From Mucilaginibacter yixingensis (lineage in GTDB: Bacteria; Bacteroidota; Bacteroidia; Sphingobacteriales; Sphingobacteriaceae), in the NCBI RefSeq assembly GCF_041080815.1, contig NZ_CP160205.1, positions 2,480,001 to 2,544,000 of the forward strand: 64,000 nt of DNA, written 5' to 3'. The notes under the pieces were generated by a model. It was not told the origin of the DNA, searched no databases, and was given only the letters and a program-made list of their open reading frames with translations. Below, one piece after another: positions 7,731-15,798 of the stretch. The first letter of the stretch is position 1; each line of letters opens with the position of its first letter. Made by a program: the position numbers and the translations under genes.

Positions 7731-9011
7731 ATGAAAAAGAAAATTTTATTGGCCGCAGCTGTACCGGTTATTGCCGGTGCTGTGTTCATGCTTACGGCCG
7801 CATTTAAAAACCACCGTCCCCAGGCAGATGCCAATAGCGCAGGACTAAAACTTCCTGCCGGCTTCAGTGCTGTAATTACCGCCGAAACTGGTGCCAGAGC
7901 CCGCCACATTGCCGTAACACCCAACGGCCTGATCTACGTAAAACTGGCCAGACCTGATAAAGACGGCGTAGCATTGCTGGAATATAAAGAAGGCGCCAAT
8001 GGCAAAGCCACCTTTGTAAAAGGTTTTGCTAATTATGGCGGCACTGGTATTTACATAAAGAATGGCTATCTGTACGCCTCATCAAACCAGGAAGTTTTTC
8101 GGTACAAACTGAATGAACAAAACGAGGTAATCAACCCTAATCAGCCTGAAAAAATAGTTACCGGCCTAAAAATGGGTCGCGAGCATGAAACCAAGTCGAT
8201 TGTGTTGGATAACGATGGCAACATCTATGTAAATATTGGTGCTTACTCTAACTCATGCCAGGAGAAGGATCGCCAACTGCATTCTATGGGTATGCCGGGA
8301 TGCCCTATCCTTGATTCGGCAGGCGGTATCTGGCAGTTCAAGGCCGATAAGCTAAATCAGACTTATAAAGATGGCGTGCGCTATACTACCGGTTTACGCA
8401 ACGTAGTTGGTCTGGATTGGAACCAACAGCTTAACCAACTATTTGTTATGCAGCACGGTCGTGATCAGTTGCATGATATTTTCCCGGAGATGTATTCGGT
8501 TAAAGAATCATCACTATTACCTGCCGAATGTATGTACGCGCTGAAAAAAGGCGACAATGCCGGCTGGCCTTACATTTATTACGATCAGTTTCAGCATAAA
8601 AAAATACAAGCGCCAGAGTATGGCGGTGATGGCAAGAAAGAAGGCGCTAAAGATATTATTGACCCGGTAGTTGCATTCCCTGGTCACCTGGCTCCTAATG
8701 GGTTGTTGTTTTACACCGGCAAAATGTTTCCTGAAAAATATCGTAACGGCGCTTTCATCGCATTCCATGGTTCTTGGAACCGGGCACCAGAACCACAAGC
8801 CGGTTACTATGTGGTTTTCCAACCGTTTAAAAACGGCAAACCCGATGGCGAGTGGGAAGTATTTGCCGATGGCTTTTCAGGCGGTCCTGAAAAAACAGCA
8901 TCAGGCCGTGCAGATCATCGCCCGGTCGGCCTTGCACAAGGTGCCGATGGTTCAATTTACGTAACAGACGACGCCAAAGGAACAGTATATAAAATTAGCT
9001 ACGGAAAATAG
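7731..9011 (+). CDS. PQQ-type sugar (sorbosone) dehydrogenase, exported
   Basis: The product has 426 residues with an N-terminal signal/anchor (about 5-25). The rest is a six-bladed propeller of the soluble glucose/L-sorbosone dehydrogenase type, with LPAGFSAVI at the start, GREHETKSIVLDNDGNIYV, YTTGLRNVVGLDW, a LLPAECMYALKKGDNAGWPY segment, GHLAPNGLLFY and AFHGSWNR. Family members oxidise an aldose or similar sugar in the periplasm with PQQ or act as a structural fold. It starts a co-directional run with a cytochrome c (85 bases on), a di-haem peroxidase and a molybdopterin-fold protein, which suggests electrons leave through haem proteins. The substrate is not known and PQQ supply is not visible here. 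Confidence 0.85.
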   Translation: MKKKILLAAAVPVIAGAVFMLTAAFKNHRPQADANSAGLKLPAGFSAVITAETGARARHIAVTPNGLIYVKLARPDKDGVALLEYKEGANGKATFVKGFANYGGTGIYIKNGYLYASSNQEVFRYKLNEQNEVINPNQPEKIVTGLKMGREHETKSIVLDNDGNIYVNIGAYSNSCQEKDRQLHSMGMPGCPILDSAGGIWQFKADKLNQTYKDGVRYTTGLRNVVGLDWNQQLNQLFVMQHGRDQLHDIFPEMYSVKESSLLPAECMYALKKGDNAGWPYIYYDQFQHKKIQAPEYGGDGKKEGAKDIIDPVVAFPGHLAPNGLLFYTGKMFPEKYRNGAFIAFHGSWNRAPEPQAGYYVVFQPFKNGKPDGEWEVFADGFSGGPEKTASGRADHRPVGLAQGADGSIYVTDDAKGTVYKISYGK

Positions 9012-9096
9012 ATTTTGAAGATTGAAGGTTAAAGATTAGGGACACAGACTTCAACCTCACAACATCCAAACATTACAACTTACAATAATATTATAA

Positions 9097-9537
9097 ATGA
9101 AAAAGACGCTCCTCATATTAGCCCTCACGTTTGCATCTGTTGCTGTTTTTGCACAGACTAAAAAAAAGCCGGTAAGTAAAACTAAACCTGTAGCTGGTTT
9201 AGCGGCAACTATCACCGCTGGTCAAAAAGTATACACCACTTATTGTGTAAGCTGTCATCAGGCTGACGGCGGTGGCGTGCAGAACATGAACCCGCCTTTA
9301 ATCAAAACGCCTTATGTTTTAGGCGATAAGGTGCGAATGGCCAAAATTGTGATTAACGGTTTTAGCGAGAACGTGGAGATTAACGGCGATACTTATACCA
9401 ACACCATGCCCGCCCTGGCCATGCTGAAAGATGAAGAAATTGCCGCTGTGCTTACCTATGTGCGTAACAGCTTTGGCAACAAAGCTCCTGCCGTAACCGT
9501 AGCCGACGTAAAAAAGGCACGAGCCGCAAAAAAATAA
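9097..9537 (+). CDS. Exported monohaem c-type cytochrome
   Basis: The product has 146 residues with a signal peptide ending near AVFAQ (residue 20). The single haem site is C50-V-S-C53-H54, and Met104 in NTMPAL is the likely distal ligand, as in class I cytochromes c. The chain ends in an Ala/Lys-rich tail. It follows the PQQ-type dehydrogenase by 85 bases and precedes the di-haem peroxidase, so it is a plausible electron carrier between them in the periplasm. A hairpin terminator follows, so co-transcription with the next gene may be partial. Confidence 0.9.
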   Translation: MKKTLLILALTFASVAVFAQTKKKPVSKTKPVAGLAATITAGQKVYTTYCVSCHQADGGGVQNMNPPLIKTPYVLGDKVRMAKIVINGFSENVEINGDTYTNTMPALAMLKDEEIAAVLTYVRNSFGNKAPAVTVADVKKARAAKK

Positions 9538-9563
9538 CTGTAAGCTAAATATTACAGTAGATT

Positions 9564-9596
9564 GGCCCGGGTAATAGCTATCCGGGCTTTTCTTTT
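9564..9596 (+). terminator. Intrinsic terminator after the cytochrome c gene
   Basis: GCCCGG (9565-9570) pairs with CCGGGC (9582-9587), followed by TTTTCTTTT. It begins 27 bases after the cytochrome stop and 20 bases before the di-haem peroxidase ATG, so it may reduce read-through into that gene. Confidence 0.65.
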
Positions 9597-9617
9597 CCCT
9601 ATTTTAGAAACTATTAT

Positions 9618-10784
9618 ATGAAGTCTGCCAAGCATACCAAGATTTTAAGACGACGACGTTTGCCTACCGGCGCAATAGTGCTTTTGCTGGCGGTAACAAC
9701 ATCGGCTCTTTCTGCGTGGACTTATTATGATGCCACTACCATCCCTACCGGTGCATATCAGCTAAATTATCCTGCCAACTTTGGCAACCGCGTTAACACG
9801 CCGGATGATAACCCGACCACCAAACAAGGCGTATTTCTGGGTCGGCTGCTGTTTTATGAACCATTGCTTTCGGCGGATAACTCGGTGTCTTGTAGTAGCT
9901 GTCACAAACAGGAGCTGGCTTTTACGGATGGTGTAGCTTTTAGTCGCGGTGTACATGGTGCGCGGGCTGCGCGTAACTCCATGTCGCTGGCCAACCTGCT
10001 GTGGGCACGAAAGTTTTTTTGGGATGGACGTGCGTCAAGCCTGGAAGAACAAGCTTCGTTTCCGCTGGTCAATCCGGTAGAGATGGGGCAACCGCTTGAC
10101 GTTTCTATTAAGAAGCTTAAAAACACTACCTTCTACCCTGCCATTTTTAAGCAAGTTTATGGCGATACCGCTATAACCACCAACCGCATGGTAAAAGCGC
10201 TGGCACAATTTGAACGCACGCTGATATCGGCCAATTCAAAATACGATCGCTATCTGGCTAACAACTACCAACCTACCGATGACGAGTTGAAAGGCATGAC
10301 CTTGTTCAATACTTTCCCTGACCCGGAGAAAGGCATCCGCGGAGCCAATTGCTCGCATTGCCATGGTGGCCCCAAAAATTACCTGGAGTTGTTCCACAAT
10401 AACGGACTCGACAGTATTTCTAAAGATGAAGGTATTGGTGCCTTTACTAAGTTGGCAACCGACAGAGGCAGGTTTAAAGTACCCACACTGCGCAACATCG
10501 CGTTGACGGCACCCTACATGCACGATGGGCGTTTTAAAACATTAAATGAAGTACTTGACCATTACAGCGAACATGTGGCACAATCGCCTGCGTTGAGCGC
10601 TTTTTTGCAGGATGCTTCTAACATACCAGGCGGACGGGCTTTAAAATTGACTGCAATTGAAAAAAAACAGCTTATCGCTTTTTTAAATATGTTAACCGAT
10701 ACTACCTTTACGGCCGATGCCCGGTTTGCAGACCCTTTTATATCTGTAACCAAACATCAGCTTAAGAAAAATCTATCCGAATGA
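9618..10784 (+). CDS. Di-haem cytochrome c peroxidase (MauG/CcpA superfamily)
   Basis: The product has 388 residues with a basic N-terminus and a signal/anchor helix (about 17-35). Two haem-binding motifs are present, C92-SS-C95-H96 and C245-SH-C248-H249, in the usual spacing for bacterial di-haem peroxidases. Other family features are GRLLFYEPLLSADNSVSCSS around the first haem, FFWDGRASSLEEQA, and TLRNIALTAPYMHDGRFKTL near the C-terminus. Such proteins reduce hydrogen peroxide or, in MauG types, oxidise other proteins. Its stop overlaps the start of the following molybdopterin-fold gene by four bases (ATGA), so the two are translationally coupled. Confidence 0.9.
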   Translation: MKSAKHTKILRRRRLPTGAIVLLLAVTTSALSAWTYYDATTIPTGAYQLNYPANFGNRVNTPDDNPTTKQGVFLGRLLFYEPLLSADNSVSCSSCHKQELAFTDGVAFSRGVHGARAARNSMSLANLLWARKFFWDGRASSLEEQASFPLVNPVEMGQPLDVSIKKLKNTTFYPAIFKQVYGDTAITTNRMVKALAQFERTLISANSKYDRYLANNYQPTDDELKGMTLFNTFPDPEKGIRGANCSHCHGGPKNYLELFHNNGLDSISKDEGIGAFTKLATDRGRFKVPTLRNIALTAPYMHDGRFKTLNEVLDHYSEHVAQSPALSAFLQDASNIPGGRALKLTAIEKKQLIAFLNMLTDTTFTADARFADPFISVTKHQLKKNLSE

Positions 10785-11272
10785 AAAAATATGCCATTGT
10801 GCTGTTATTACTAGCAGCGCCATTTCTGGTTAATGCCCAAGCTGAAAAGCAGGCCTCGGTTAAAATTACCGGCGAGGTAACCACCCCGCTCACTATTACA
10901 CCAGATAACATCAAAACATACGAACAAACCAAAGTAACCCGTAAAGACCGCGACGGGAAAGATCATACTTACACTGGCGTGCTGCTTTCTACCCTGTTGC
11001 AAAAAGCCGGCGTTACCATGGGTAAAGATTTGAAAGGCGAAAATCTGGTAAAATACGTATTGGCCTCTGCCAGCGATGGCTACCAGGTAACTTTTGCCCT
11101 TGCCGAGCTGGATAAAGAATTTACAGATCGTGCCATTATTCTGGCCACTCAGATAGATGGCCAGCCACTTGCGGCAGCTGATGGTCCTTTCCGCATCATT
11201 GTGCAGGACGAAAAGAAACCCGCCCGCTGCATGAAACAGGTTACAGAATTACACATTGCATTTGCCAAATAA
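10781..11272 (+). CDS. Exported sulfite-oxidase-fold (molybdopterin-binding-like) protein
   Basis: The product has 163 residues with a signal peptide (MKKYAIVLLLLAAPFLVNAQ). The rest matches the small version of the oxidoreductase molybdopterin-binding fold: TYTGVLLSTLLQKAGV, ASASDGYQVTFALAELDKEF, DGPFRIIVQDEKKPARC and QVTELHIAF. The cysteine that ligates molybdenum in YedY/sulfite oxidase is expected before the TYTGV strand, but here that segment reads KVTRKDRDGKDHTYTG with no Cys. It is therefore probably a non-catalytic or differently acting relative. The start overlaps the di-haem peroxidase stop, which ties the two functionally. Confidence 0.75.
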   Translation: MKKYAIVLLLLAAPFLVNAQAEKQASVKITGEVTTPLTITPDNIKTYEQTKVTRKDRDGKDHTYTGVLLSTLLQKAGVTMGKDLKGENLVKYVLASASDGYQVTFALAELDKEFTDRAIILATQIDGQPLAAADGPFRIIVQDEKKPARCMKQVTELHIAFAK

Positions 11273-11283
11273 TTTATCAAAAA

Positions 11284-12177
11284 GTGAAGAAGATGAGCGT
11301 GTTTAGGAGATTGATAAAGACAGCACTACCCTTAACGTTTTTATGTTTACTGGGCTCAATAACGTTGGCTCAAAAACTGGTAAAACCGCCGGTGGTACAG
11401 CCCGAATGGTCGCAAGACTATAAGCCGTTTCGTATTGCCGGGAATTTATATTATGTAGGTACGGCAGACTTAGCCTGCTATCTTATTACTACTTCGAGAG
11501 GATTGATGTTGATCAACACGGGCTTGCCAGACTCTGCCCCTATGATTAAAAAACACATTGAAGATCTGGGCTTTAAATACAACGATATCAAGGTAATACT
11601 GGCCACGCATGCCCATTATGACCACGTGGGCGCGGTTGCTGCCATAAAAGAACAGACCGGCGCCAAGGTAATGATCGGTAAAAAAGATGCCCCTTCATTG
11701 GCCGACGGAGGCAACTCCGATTATGTGATGGGCGGCAAAGGCCCCATGTTCGCTCCGGTGAAGGCTGATAAATTATTATGCGATAACGACACCGTAAAGT
11801 TTTACGGTATGCGTATCAGGGTTATTCATTGTCCGGGACATACGCCTGGCGCTTGCAGCTTTTTATTTGATGTAAAAGATGACAAGCGTACATATAAAGT
11901 ACTGATTGCCAACATGCCTACCGTACTCAGCGAAACCAAACTTGCAGGCATGCCCGGCTATCAGGATGTAGGCGAAGATTACGAGTACACCCTACGCAAG
12001 ATGAAAGGTATTAAGTTTGATATATGGCTGGCCTCCCATGCCAGCCAGTTTAATATGCAGAAAAAACATAAGCCTGATGACCCTTACAATCCGGAAGCAT
12101 TTGCGGATGAGAAAGGATACAAAACGGCTATTGATAATCTGCAAAAAGCCTATCTAAAGAAACTGAACGGGCGGTAA
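11284..12177 (+). CDS. Subclass B3-like metallo-beta-lactamase, exported
   Basis: The product has 297 residues with a signal peptide ending near SITLAQ (residue 30). The zinc ligands of a subclass B3 enzyme are all present: H109, H111, D113 and H114 in HAHYDHVG, H186 in CPGHTPGA and H252 in LASHASQF. Periplasmic B3 enzymes hydrolyse penicillins, cephalosporins and carbapenems, and relatives occur in soil Pedobacter. Where the typical DSL of many B3 enzymes is expected the sequence is NMP (210-212), so activity on beta-lactams is not certain. The first codon is GTG at 11284; ATG at 11293 is an alternative. It follows the sulfite-oxidase-fold gene by 11 bases; blaI-blaR1 lies 0.8 kb downstream. 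Confidence 0.82.
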   Translation: MKKMSVFRRLIKTALPLTFLCLLGSITLAQKLVKPPVVQPEWSQDYKPFRIAGNLYYVGTADLACYLITTSRGLMLINTGLPDSAPMIKKHIEDLGFKYNDIKVILATHAHYDHVGAVAAIKEQTGAKVMIGKKDAPSLADGGNSDYVMGGKGPMFAPVKADKLLCDNDTVKFYGMRIRVIHCPGHTPGACSFLFDVKDDKRTYKVLIANMPTVLSETKLAGMPGYQDVGEDYEYTLRKMKGIKFDIWLASHASQFNMQKKHKPDDPYNPEAFADEKGYKTAIDNLQKAYLKKLNGR

Positions 12178-12186
12178 GCACAGAGA

Positions 12187-12699
12187 TTACAAAGCCCTGT
12201 CCGGTTCAAAATCAAGCGATACAGAATTCATGCAGAACCGCTTGTAAGTTGGCGCCGGGCCATCGTCAAAAATGTGCCCCAGGTGTGAGCCGCAGCGAGC
12301 ACAGATTACCTCGGTGCGCTGCATATCGTATGAGTCGTCTTCTCTATAAATAACTGCATCTTTTCTAACGGCTTCAAAAAAGCTGGGCCAGCCACAATCA
12401 CTGGCAAACTTGGCATCAGAGCGGAACAGTTTGTTACCACATACTGCACAATAATAAGTGCCTTTTGCAGACGAGTTCCAATACTTGCCGGTAAAAGCAC
12501 GCTCAGTTGCCTGCTCTCGCGCTACGGCGTATAGATCCGGTGATAATATCTTCTTCCATTCCGCATTACTCACGTTGAGCTTTTTGGTATCAGTATTTGA
12601 ATAATAAGGATTATTGGCATGACCGTTGGTTTTAAGATGCTGCGCAAAGGCAGAAACGGACAGACACAACAACAGGGCTAAAACTTTTAGGGTACGCAT
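12187..12699 (-). CDS. msrB: Exported peptide-methionine (R)-S-oxide reductase
   Basis: The product has 170 residues. A signal peptide (MRTLKVLALLLCLSVSAFAQ) places it in the periplasm. The MsrB domain carries the zinc cysteines C84/C87 and C133/C136, the motif DCGWPSFF (101-108), the GSHLGHIFDDGP segment and the catalytic C156 in KRFCMNSVSL. It reduces methionine-R-sulfoxide in oxidised proteins. It converges on the lactamase gene, with nine bases between the stops. Next to haem and PQQ proteins, a periplasmic methionine-repair role is sensible. The thioredoxin-like partner that would recharge it is not in the window. Confidence 0.93.
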   Translation of the reverse strand: MRTLKVLALLLCLSVSAFAQHLKTNGHANNPYYSNTDTKKLNVSNAEWKKILSPDLYAVAREQATERAFTGKYWNSSAKGTYYCAVCGNKLFRSDAKFASDCGWPSFFEAVRKDAVIYREDDSYDMQRTEVICARCGSHLGHIFDDGPAPTYKRFCMNSVSLDFEPDRAL

Positions 12700-12859
12700 A
12701 TTATAAGGTATTTTAAGGGGTTGTATTGATCCTTACGGTGTAAACAAAGATATAGTTTTCTAAGGGCTATAAGGTTGGGGAAAATGACGATTGGGTGATT
12801 GATGCAGAAGGTTTCAACATTAGAAAAATCCCGGCTAATCCTAGTTACCTACCCTCTAA

Positions 12860-12915
12860 TATTTTTCGCTTTCGTTCAAAAGAGTAGTTCTTCTCTATCG
12901 CTCATAATGACATCG
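12860..12915. repeat. Partial REP-like repeat, family B
   Basis: The end phrase CTATCGCTCATAATGACATC and an inner AGAGTAGTTCTTCTC match one arm of the family-B elements. The other arm is missing, so this is a solo remnant. Confidence 0.4.
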
Positions 12916-12970
12916 TAGCTCACTTCCCCATCTCCCCTTCTGTTAAATTCTGTTAAAACCTGAAAATAAA

Positions 12971-13001
12971 TTTGTTTAATTACGAAACATTCGTAGATTT
13001 A
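12971..13001 (+). promoter_or_regulatory. blaI promoter (-33 and -7 boxes)
   Basis: TTTG (12971-12974) and TAGATTTA (12994-13001) are separated by exactly 19 bases, the Bacteroidota spacing. The -7 box matches seven of eight positions of TAnnTTTG. The ATG of blaI follows at 13021, which gives a leader of roughly 13 bases. Both operators overlap or touch the -7 region. Confidence 0.75.
12981..12995. promoter_or_regulatory. BlaI operator palindrome 1
   Basis: TACGA-AACAT-TCGTA is a perfect 5+5 palindrome lying between the -33 and -7 boxes of blaI. Its arms recur in operator 2, and the form resembles known BlaI/MecI sites (short inverted repeats with TAC...GTA). Confidence 0.75.
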
Positions 13002-13014
13002 CGATATAATCGTA
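13000..13014. promoter_or_regulatory. BlaI operator palindrome 2
   Basis: TACGA-TATAA-TCGTA repeats the arms of operator 1 with a different centre. The two centres are 19 bases apart. It lies over the end of the -7 box and the expected transcription start. Confidence 0.75.
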
Positions 13015-13020
13015 TTAGCA

Positions 13021-13383
13021 ATGGATAAATTAACCATACAAGAAGAAGAAGCCATGCAAGCGGTATGGCAGTGTAAGACGGGTGTTATTAAAGATTTCCT
13101 GGATGCCATGCCAGAGCCTAAGCCCCCCTATACTACGCTGGCCTCAACCATAAAGAACCTGGAACGCAAAGGTTTTGTAACCGCCGAAAAGATGGGAAAC
13201 TCTTACCTGTATCGCCCGCAGATAGTTGAGGAAGATTACAAAAAGAAATTTATGAACGGCTTTGTAAGCGATTACTTCCAGAACTCTTACAAAGAACTGG
13301 TTACCTTTTTTGCCAAAGAGAAAAAGATAAGCGCGGGGGATCTGCAAGAGATCATCAACATGATTGAAAACCCTAAAAAATAA
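13021..13383 (+). CDS. blaI: BlaI/MecI-family transcriptional repressor
   Basis: The product has 120 residues, the normal length for BlaI/MecI/CopY repressors. The N-terminal 70 residues form the winged helix (LTIQEEEAMQAVWQ, PYTTLASTIKNLERKGFVTA, then the wing YLYRPQI) and the remainder is the helical dimerisation arm (YKKKFMNGFVSDYFQNSYKELVTFF). In known systems the dimer blocks transcription until the partner membrane protease cleaves it. The partner, blaR1, begins five bases after the stop. Two palindromes in the promoter are the likely autoregulatory sites. Confidence 0.93.
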   Translation: MDKLTIQEEEAMQAVWQCKTGVIKDFLDAMPEPKPPYTTLASTIKNLERKGFVTAEKMGNSYLYRPQIVEEDYKKKFMNGFVSDYFQNSYKELVTFFAKEKKISAGDLQEIINMIENPKK

Positions 13384-13388
13384 ACGCC

Positions 13389-15134
13389 ATGCCTGAGTTA
13401 TTTATATACCTCATCAAAGTAAACGTAGCCCTGCTGGTATTTTGCGCAGGTTATTACCTGGTGCTACGCCGGCTTACGTTTTACACCCTTAACCGTATTT
13501 ATCTGGTTACGGCTATCCTGTTTGCCACGCTTTATTCGCGTGTTGATCTAAATAATTTTCTGCAGCGGCACGAGCAGATCAACAAGCCAATCCAGGTGGT
13601 GATCATCAACTGGCAAGCGCCTGTAAAAGCGCTTACCACCCGGCACGATCAATGGTACTGGCTGCAAATGGCTTTCTGGGCAGGTGTTATTATCCTTGGT
13701 ATGCGACTAGGTACGCAACTATTATCTCTTTACCGTTTGCACAAGCGCTCTGAACCGTTACGCATCCAACAATATTTTGTGCGGGCTATCAAGGGCAACG
13801 TAAACCCATTCTCTTTCTGGAGAAGTATTTATGTAAACCCGGAGAACCACGAACCAAACGACCTGCAAGCTATTCTGGAACATGAGCAAATCCATGTGAA
13901 CGAGTGGCATACGCTGGATATTCTGCTAGGCGAGCTCAGCGCGGTGTTTTACTGGTTTAACCCGGGCATTTGGCTCATGAAACGCGCCATCCGCGAAAAT
14001 ATAGAGTTTATAACAGATCGTAAGATTCTGCAAAAAGGTATGGATACCAAAACATATCAATACAGCCTGCTCAATGTAAACCTGCAGGCGCAGAATCATG
14101 CCATTGCCAACAACTTCAACATATCAACCATAAAAAAAAGAATTATGATGATGAACGCCAGACGTTCTTCAAACATCAACATCACCCGTTACTTGATACT
14201 AGTGCCTGCGGTGATGCTGATGCTGCTGGTATTTTCGGTATCAAAAGCAGAAATAAGCAGAAGCCTTGACAAAGCCGGCAAAGTAGTGGCAAAAGCGCTT
14301 AATAAAGCCGTAGTAAACTTAAAAGAAGTTTTGCCTGAACATGCAAAAATCAAGGCAGATGAACCAGTTGCCAAGCCTGCTAAAACAATTAAGGCTCCCC
14401 CTATTAGCATAAACGAAGCAGAGCAACCTGAACAATTGCTTACAGCAACTTATACTACCGCTGTTGGCGATACCATCCTCAAGAAACAAAACATCGAATA
14501 CTATATCAACGGCAAAAAAGTGGAGAACCTGGAGTTAAACAAAATTCCAGCAGCCGATATTGACCATATTGAAGTGTACAAAGACCCTAAAGTAAGCCAA
14601 GCCAAAGGCATGGTTTATATCACATTAAAAAATGCAAACGGGACCGTAGATACGTCAAAGAAAGCAAACACTTTCTCAATCGGCACCGGTAAAAAAAGTC
14701 TGGACCCTGTTACGGTATTAGGATACCGCGCTGCGAAAAAGGTTAAAACAGATAGCGCCAAAGTAGAAGAGTTGTATCAATTGCGCCAAAGCTACAACCT
14801 TACAGCTGATACCATCCATGTTACTTCAGTAAAAATAAACGGTAAGAAGACCGGTATAAATACCAAGGCGAATGTTATATACCTCGACAGCGTCAGCCCC
14901 AAACATACCGTCACCAAATTAAACAATGTTCAGTATGCAGATCTGCCGATTTTCAATCAACTTAACTTTGATAACAAACTGATCATTATTAACGGTAAAG
15001 AAGCTACTCAGAAACAATTCAGAAAATTATCAGCTGCTGATATCAAGACCGTCAGTAAACTGAGCACTGCAGGCGCTAAAGCCATATATGGCGATAAAGG
15101 TGCAAACGGCGCTATCATCATTACCACCAAATAA
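13389..15134 (+). CDS. BlaR1/MecR1-family M56 membrane peptidase with plug-like C-terminal extension
   Basis: The product has 581 residues. Transmembrane helices lie at about 5-25, 36-52 and 92-112, with a fourth at about 268-285. The zinc-peptidase motif is H165-E-Q-I-H169, followed by a downstream acidic helix (RENIEFITDRKIL). It senses a signal and should trigger BlaI removal. There is no obvious penicillin-binding sensor domain. Instead the C-terminal 280 residues contain two segments like TonB-receptor plug domains (IPAADIDHIEVYKDP and STAGAKAIYGDKGANGAII). This is common in Bacteroidota homologues and means the stimulus need not be a beta-lactam. It follows blaI by five bases. Confidence 0.88.
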   Translation: MPELFIYLIKVNVALLVFCAGYYLVLRRLTFYTLNRIYLVTAILFATLYSRVDLNNFLQRHEQINKPIQVVIINWQAPVKALTTRHDQWYWLQMAFWAGVIILGMRLGTQLLSLYRLHKRSEPLRIQQYFVRAIKGNVNPFSFWRSIYVNPENHEPNDLQAILEHEQIHVNEWHTLDILLGELSAVFYWFNPGIWLMKRAIRENIEFITDRKILQKGMDTKTYQYSLLNVNLQAQNHAIANNFNISTIKKRIMMMNARRSSNINITRYLILVPAVMLMLLVFSVSKAEISRSLDKAGKVVAKALNKAVVNLKEVLPEHAKIKADEPVAKPAKTIKAPPISINEAEQPEQLLTATYTTAVGDTILKKQNIEYYINGKKVENLELNKIPAADIDHIEVYKDPKVSQAKGMVYITLKNANGTVDTSKKANTFSIGTGKKSLDPVTVLGYRAAKKVKTDSAKVEELYQLRQSYNLTADTIHVTSVKINGKKTGINTKANVIYLDSVSPKHTVTKLNNVQYADLPIFNQLNFDNKLIIINGKEATQKQFRKLSAADIKTVSKLSTAGAKAIYGDKGANGAIIITTK

Positions 15135-15151
15135 ACCTACCTGTCACCATA

Positions 15152-15198
15152 TACAATAAAAAAGCGATGCGGTATATCCCCATCGCTTTTTTATTGTA
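15152..15198. terminator. Bidirectional intrinsic terminator
   Basis: An 18-base perfect inverted repeat (15152-15169 with 15181-15198) has GC-rich inner parts (GCGATG/CATCGC), A-rich on the left and T-rich on the right. It can stop transcription of blaI-blaR1 from the left and of the convergent NTF2-like gene from the right. Confidence 0.85.
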
Positions 15199-15247
15199 TG
15201 ACCAGGCACACCCCGATCTTTATTCTTCAATCTCTATTCTTGAACAA

Positions 15248-15685
15248 CTACTGCACCGGCAAATGGTAAGCCTGACGAGCCAGCAACTTCCATGCCCCTT
15301 TTTGTTTTTGGAAAATGAGCATAATGCCTAATTGCGTAGTGCCCGGTTTACCGCCATCATTAGTTTGCGCGGTAAGGATATGGCGAACAATAGCAGTATT
15401 GCCTACTACCTTGATGGTTTGCTGGGTAAGATCAATCGTCACAAAGTCTGACGCGCCTGAGGCAATGGCTTCTACAAACGCCGCCTTATCTTGTATTTTT
15501 CCGCTGGAGTGACCGTAGCTCAGATCGTCAGCCGCTAGTTGGGTCAAACGGGCGCGATCGCCGTCAACCATAGCTTTGCGCATAAATTCAACAGCGTTGG
15601 CTACATCTTTTTCGTCTTTAGTTTGTGCAAACAGCGGCGCAACGGCCAGCAGGCAAAATGCCAGCATCAGGGTTAATCTTTTCAT
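15248..15685 (-). CDS. Exported NTF2-like (DUF4440/SnoaL-type) protein
   Basis: The product has 145 residues with a signal peptide ending near APLFAQ (residue 21). The rest has the NTF2-like pattern: an N-terminal helix (DVANAVEFMRKAMVDGD), DDLSYGHSSGKIQDKAAFVEAIASG, and then strands containing VVGNTAIVRHILTAQ and IMLIFQKQKGAWKLLARQAY. Such cone-shaped domains bind small ligands or act as minor isomerases or sensors. No catalytic dyad is obvious, so no reaction is assigned. It is transcribed alone towards blaR1, with a shared bidirectional terminator between them. Confidence 0.8.
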   Translation of the reverse strand: MKRLTLMLAFCLLAVAPLFAQTKDEKDVANAVEFMRKAMVDGDRARLTQLAADDLSYGHSSGKIQDKAAFVEAIASGASDFVTIDLTQQTIKVVGNTAIVRHILTAQTNDGGKPGTTQLGIMLIFQKQKGAWKLLARQAYHLPVQ

Positions 15686-15798
15686 CAGGTTTTATTAGTT
15701 TTTATTTATACGAATATAGACAAAATGGCTAAACATAGGTTTATTAGCACCACTGCATTAATTTATCTTCTGTATATTTAAAACAAATAAACCTTACT

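Larger units (their letters stand above)
12700..13020. other. 321-base divergent intergenic region between msrB and blaI
   Basis: It contains a partial family-B repeat (about 12860-12915: TTTCGTTCAAAAGAGTAG and CTATCGCTCATAATGACA) and the blaI promoter with two operators (12971-13014). The msrB promoter must lie at about 12700-12780. No gene is seen. Confidence 0.65.
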
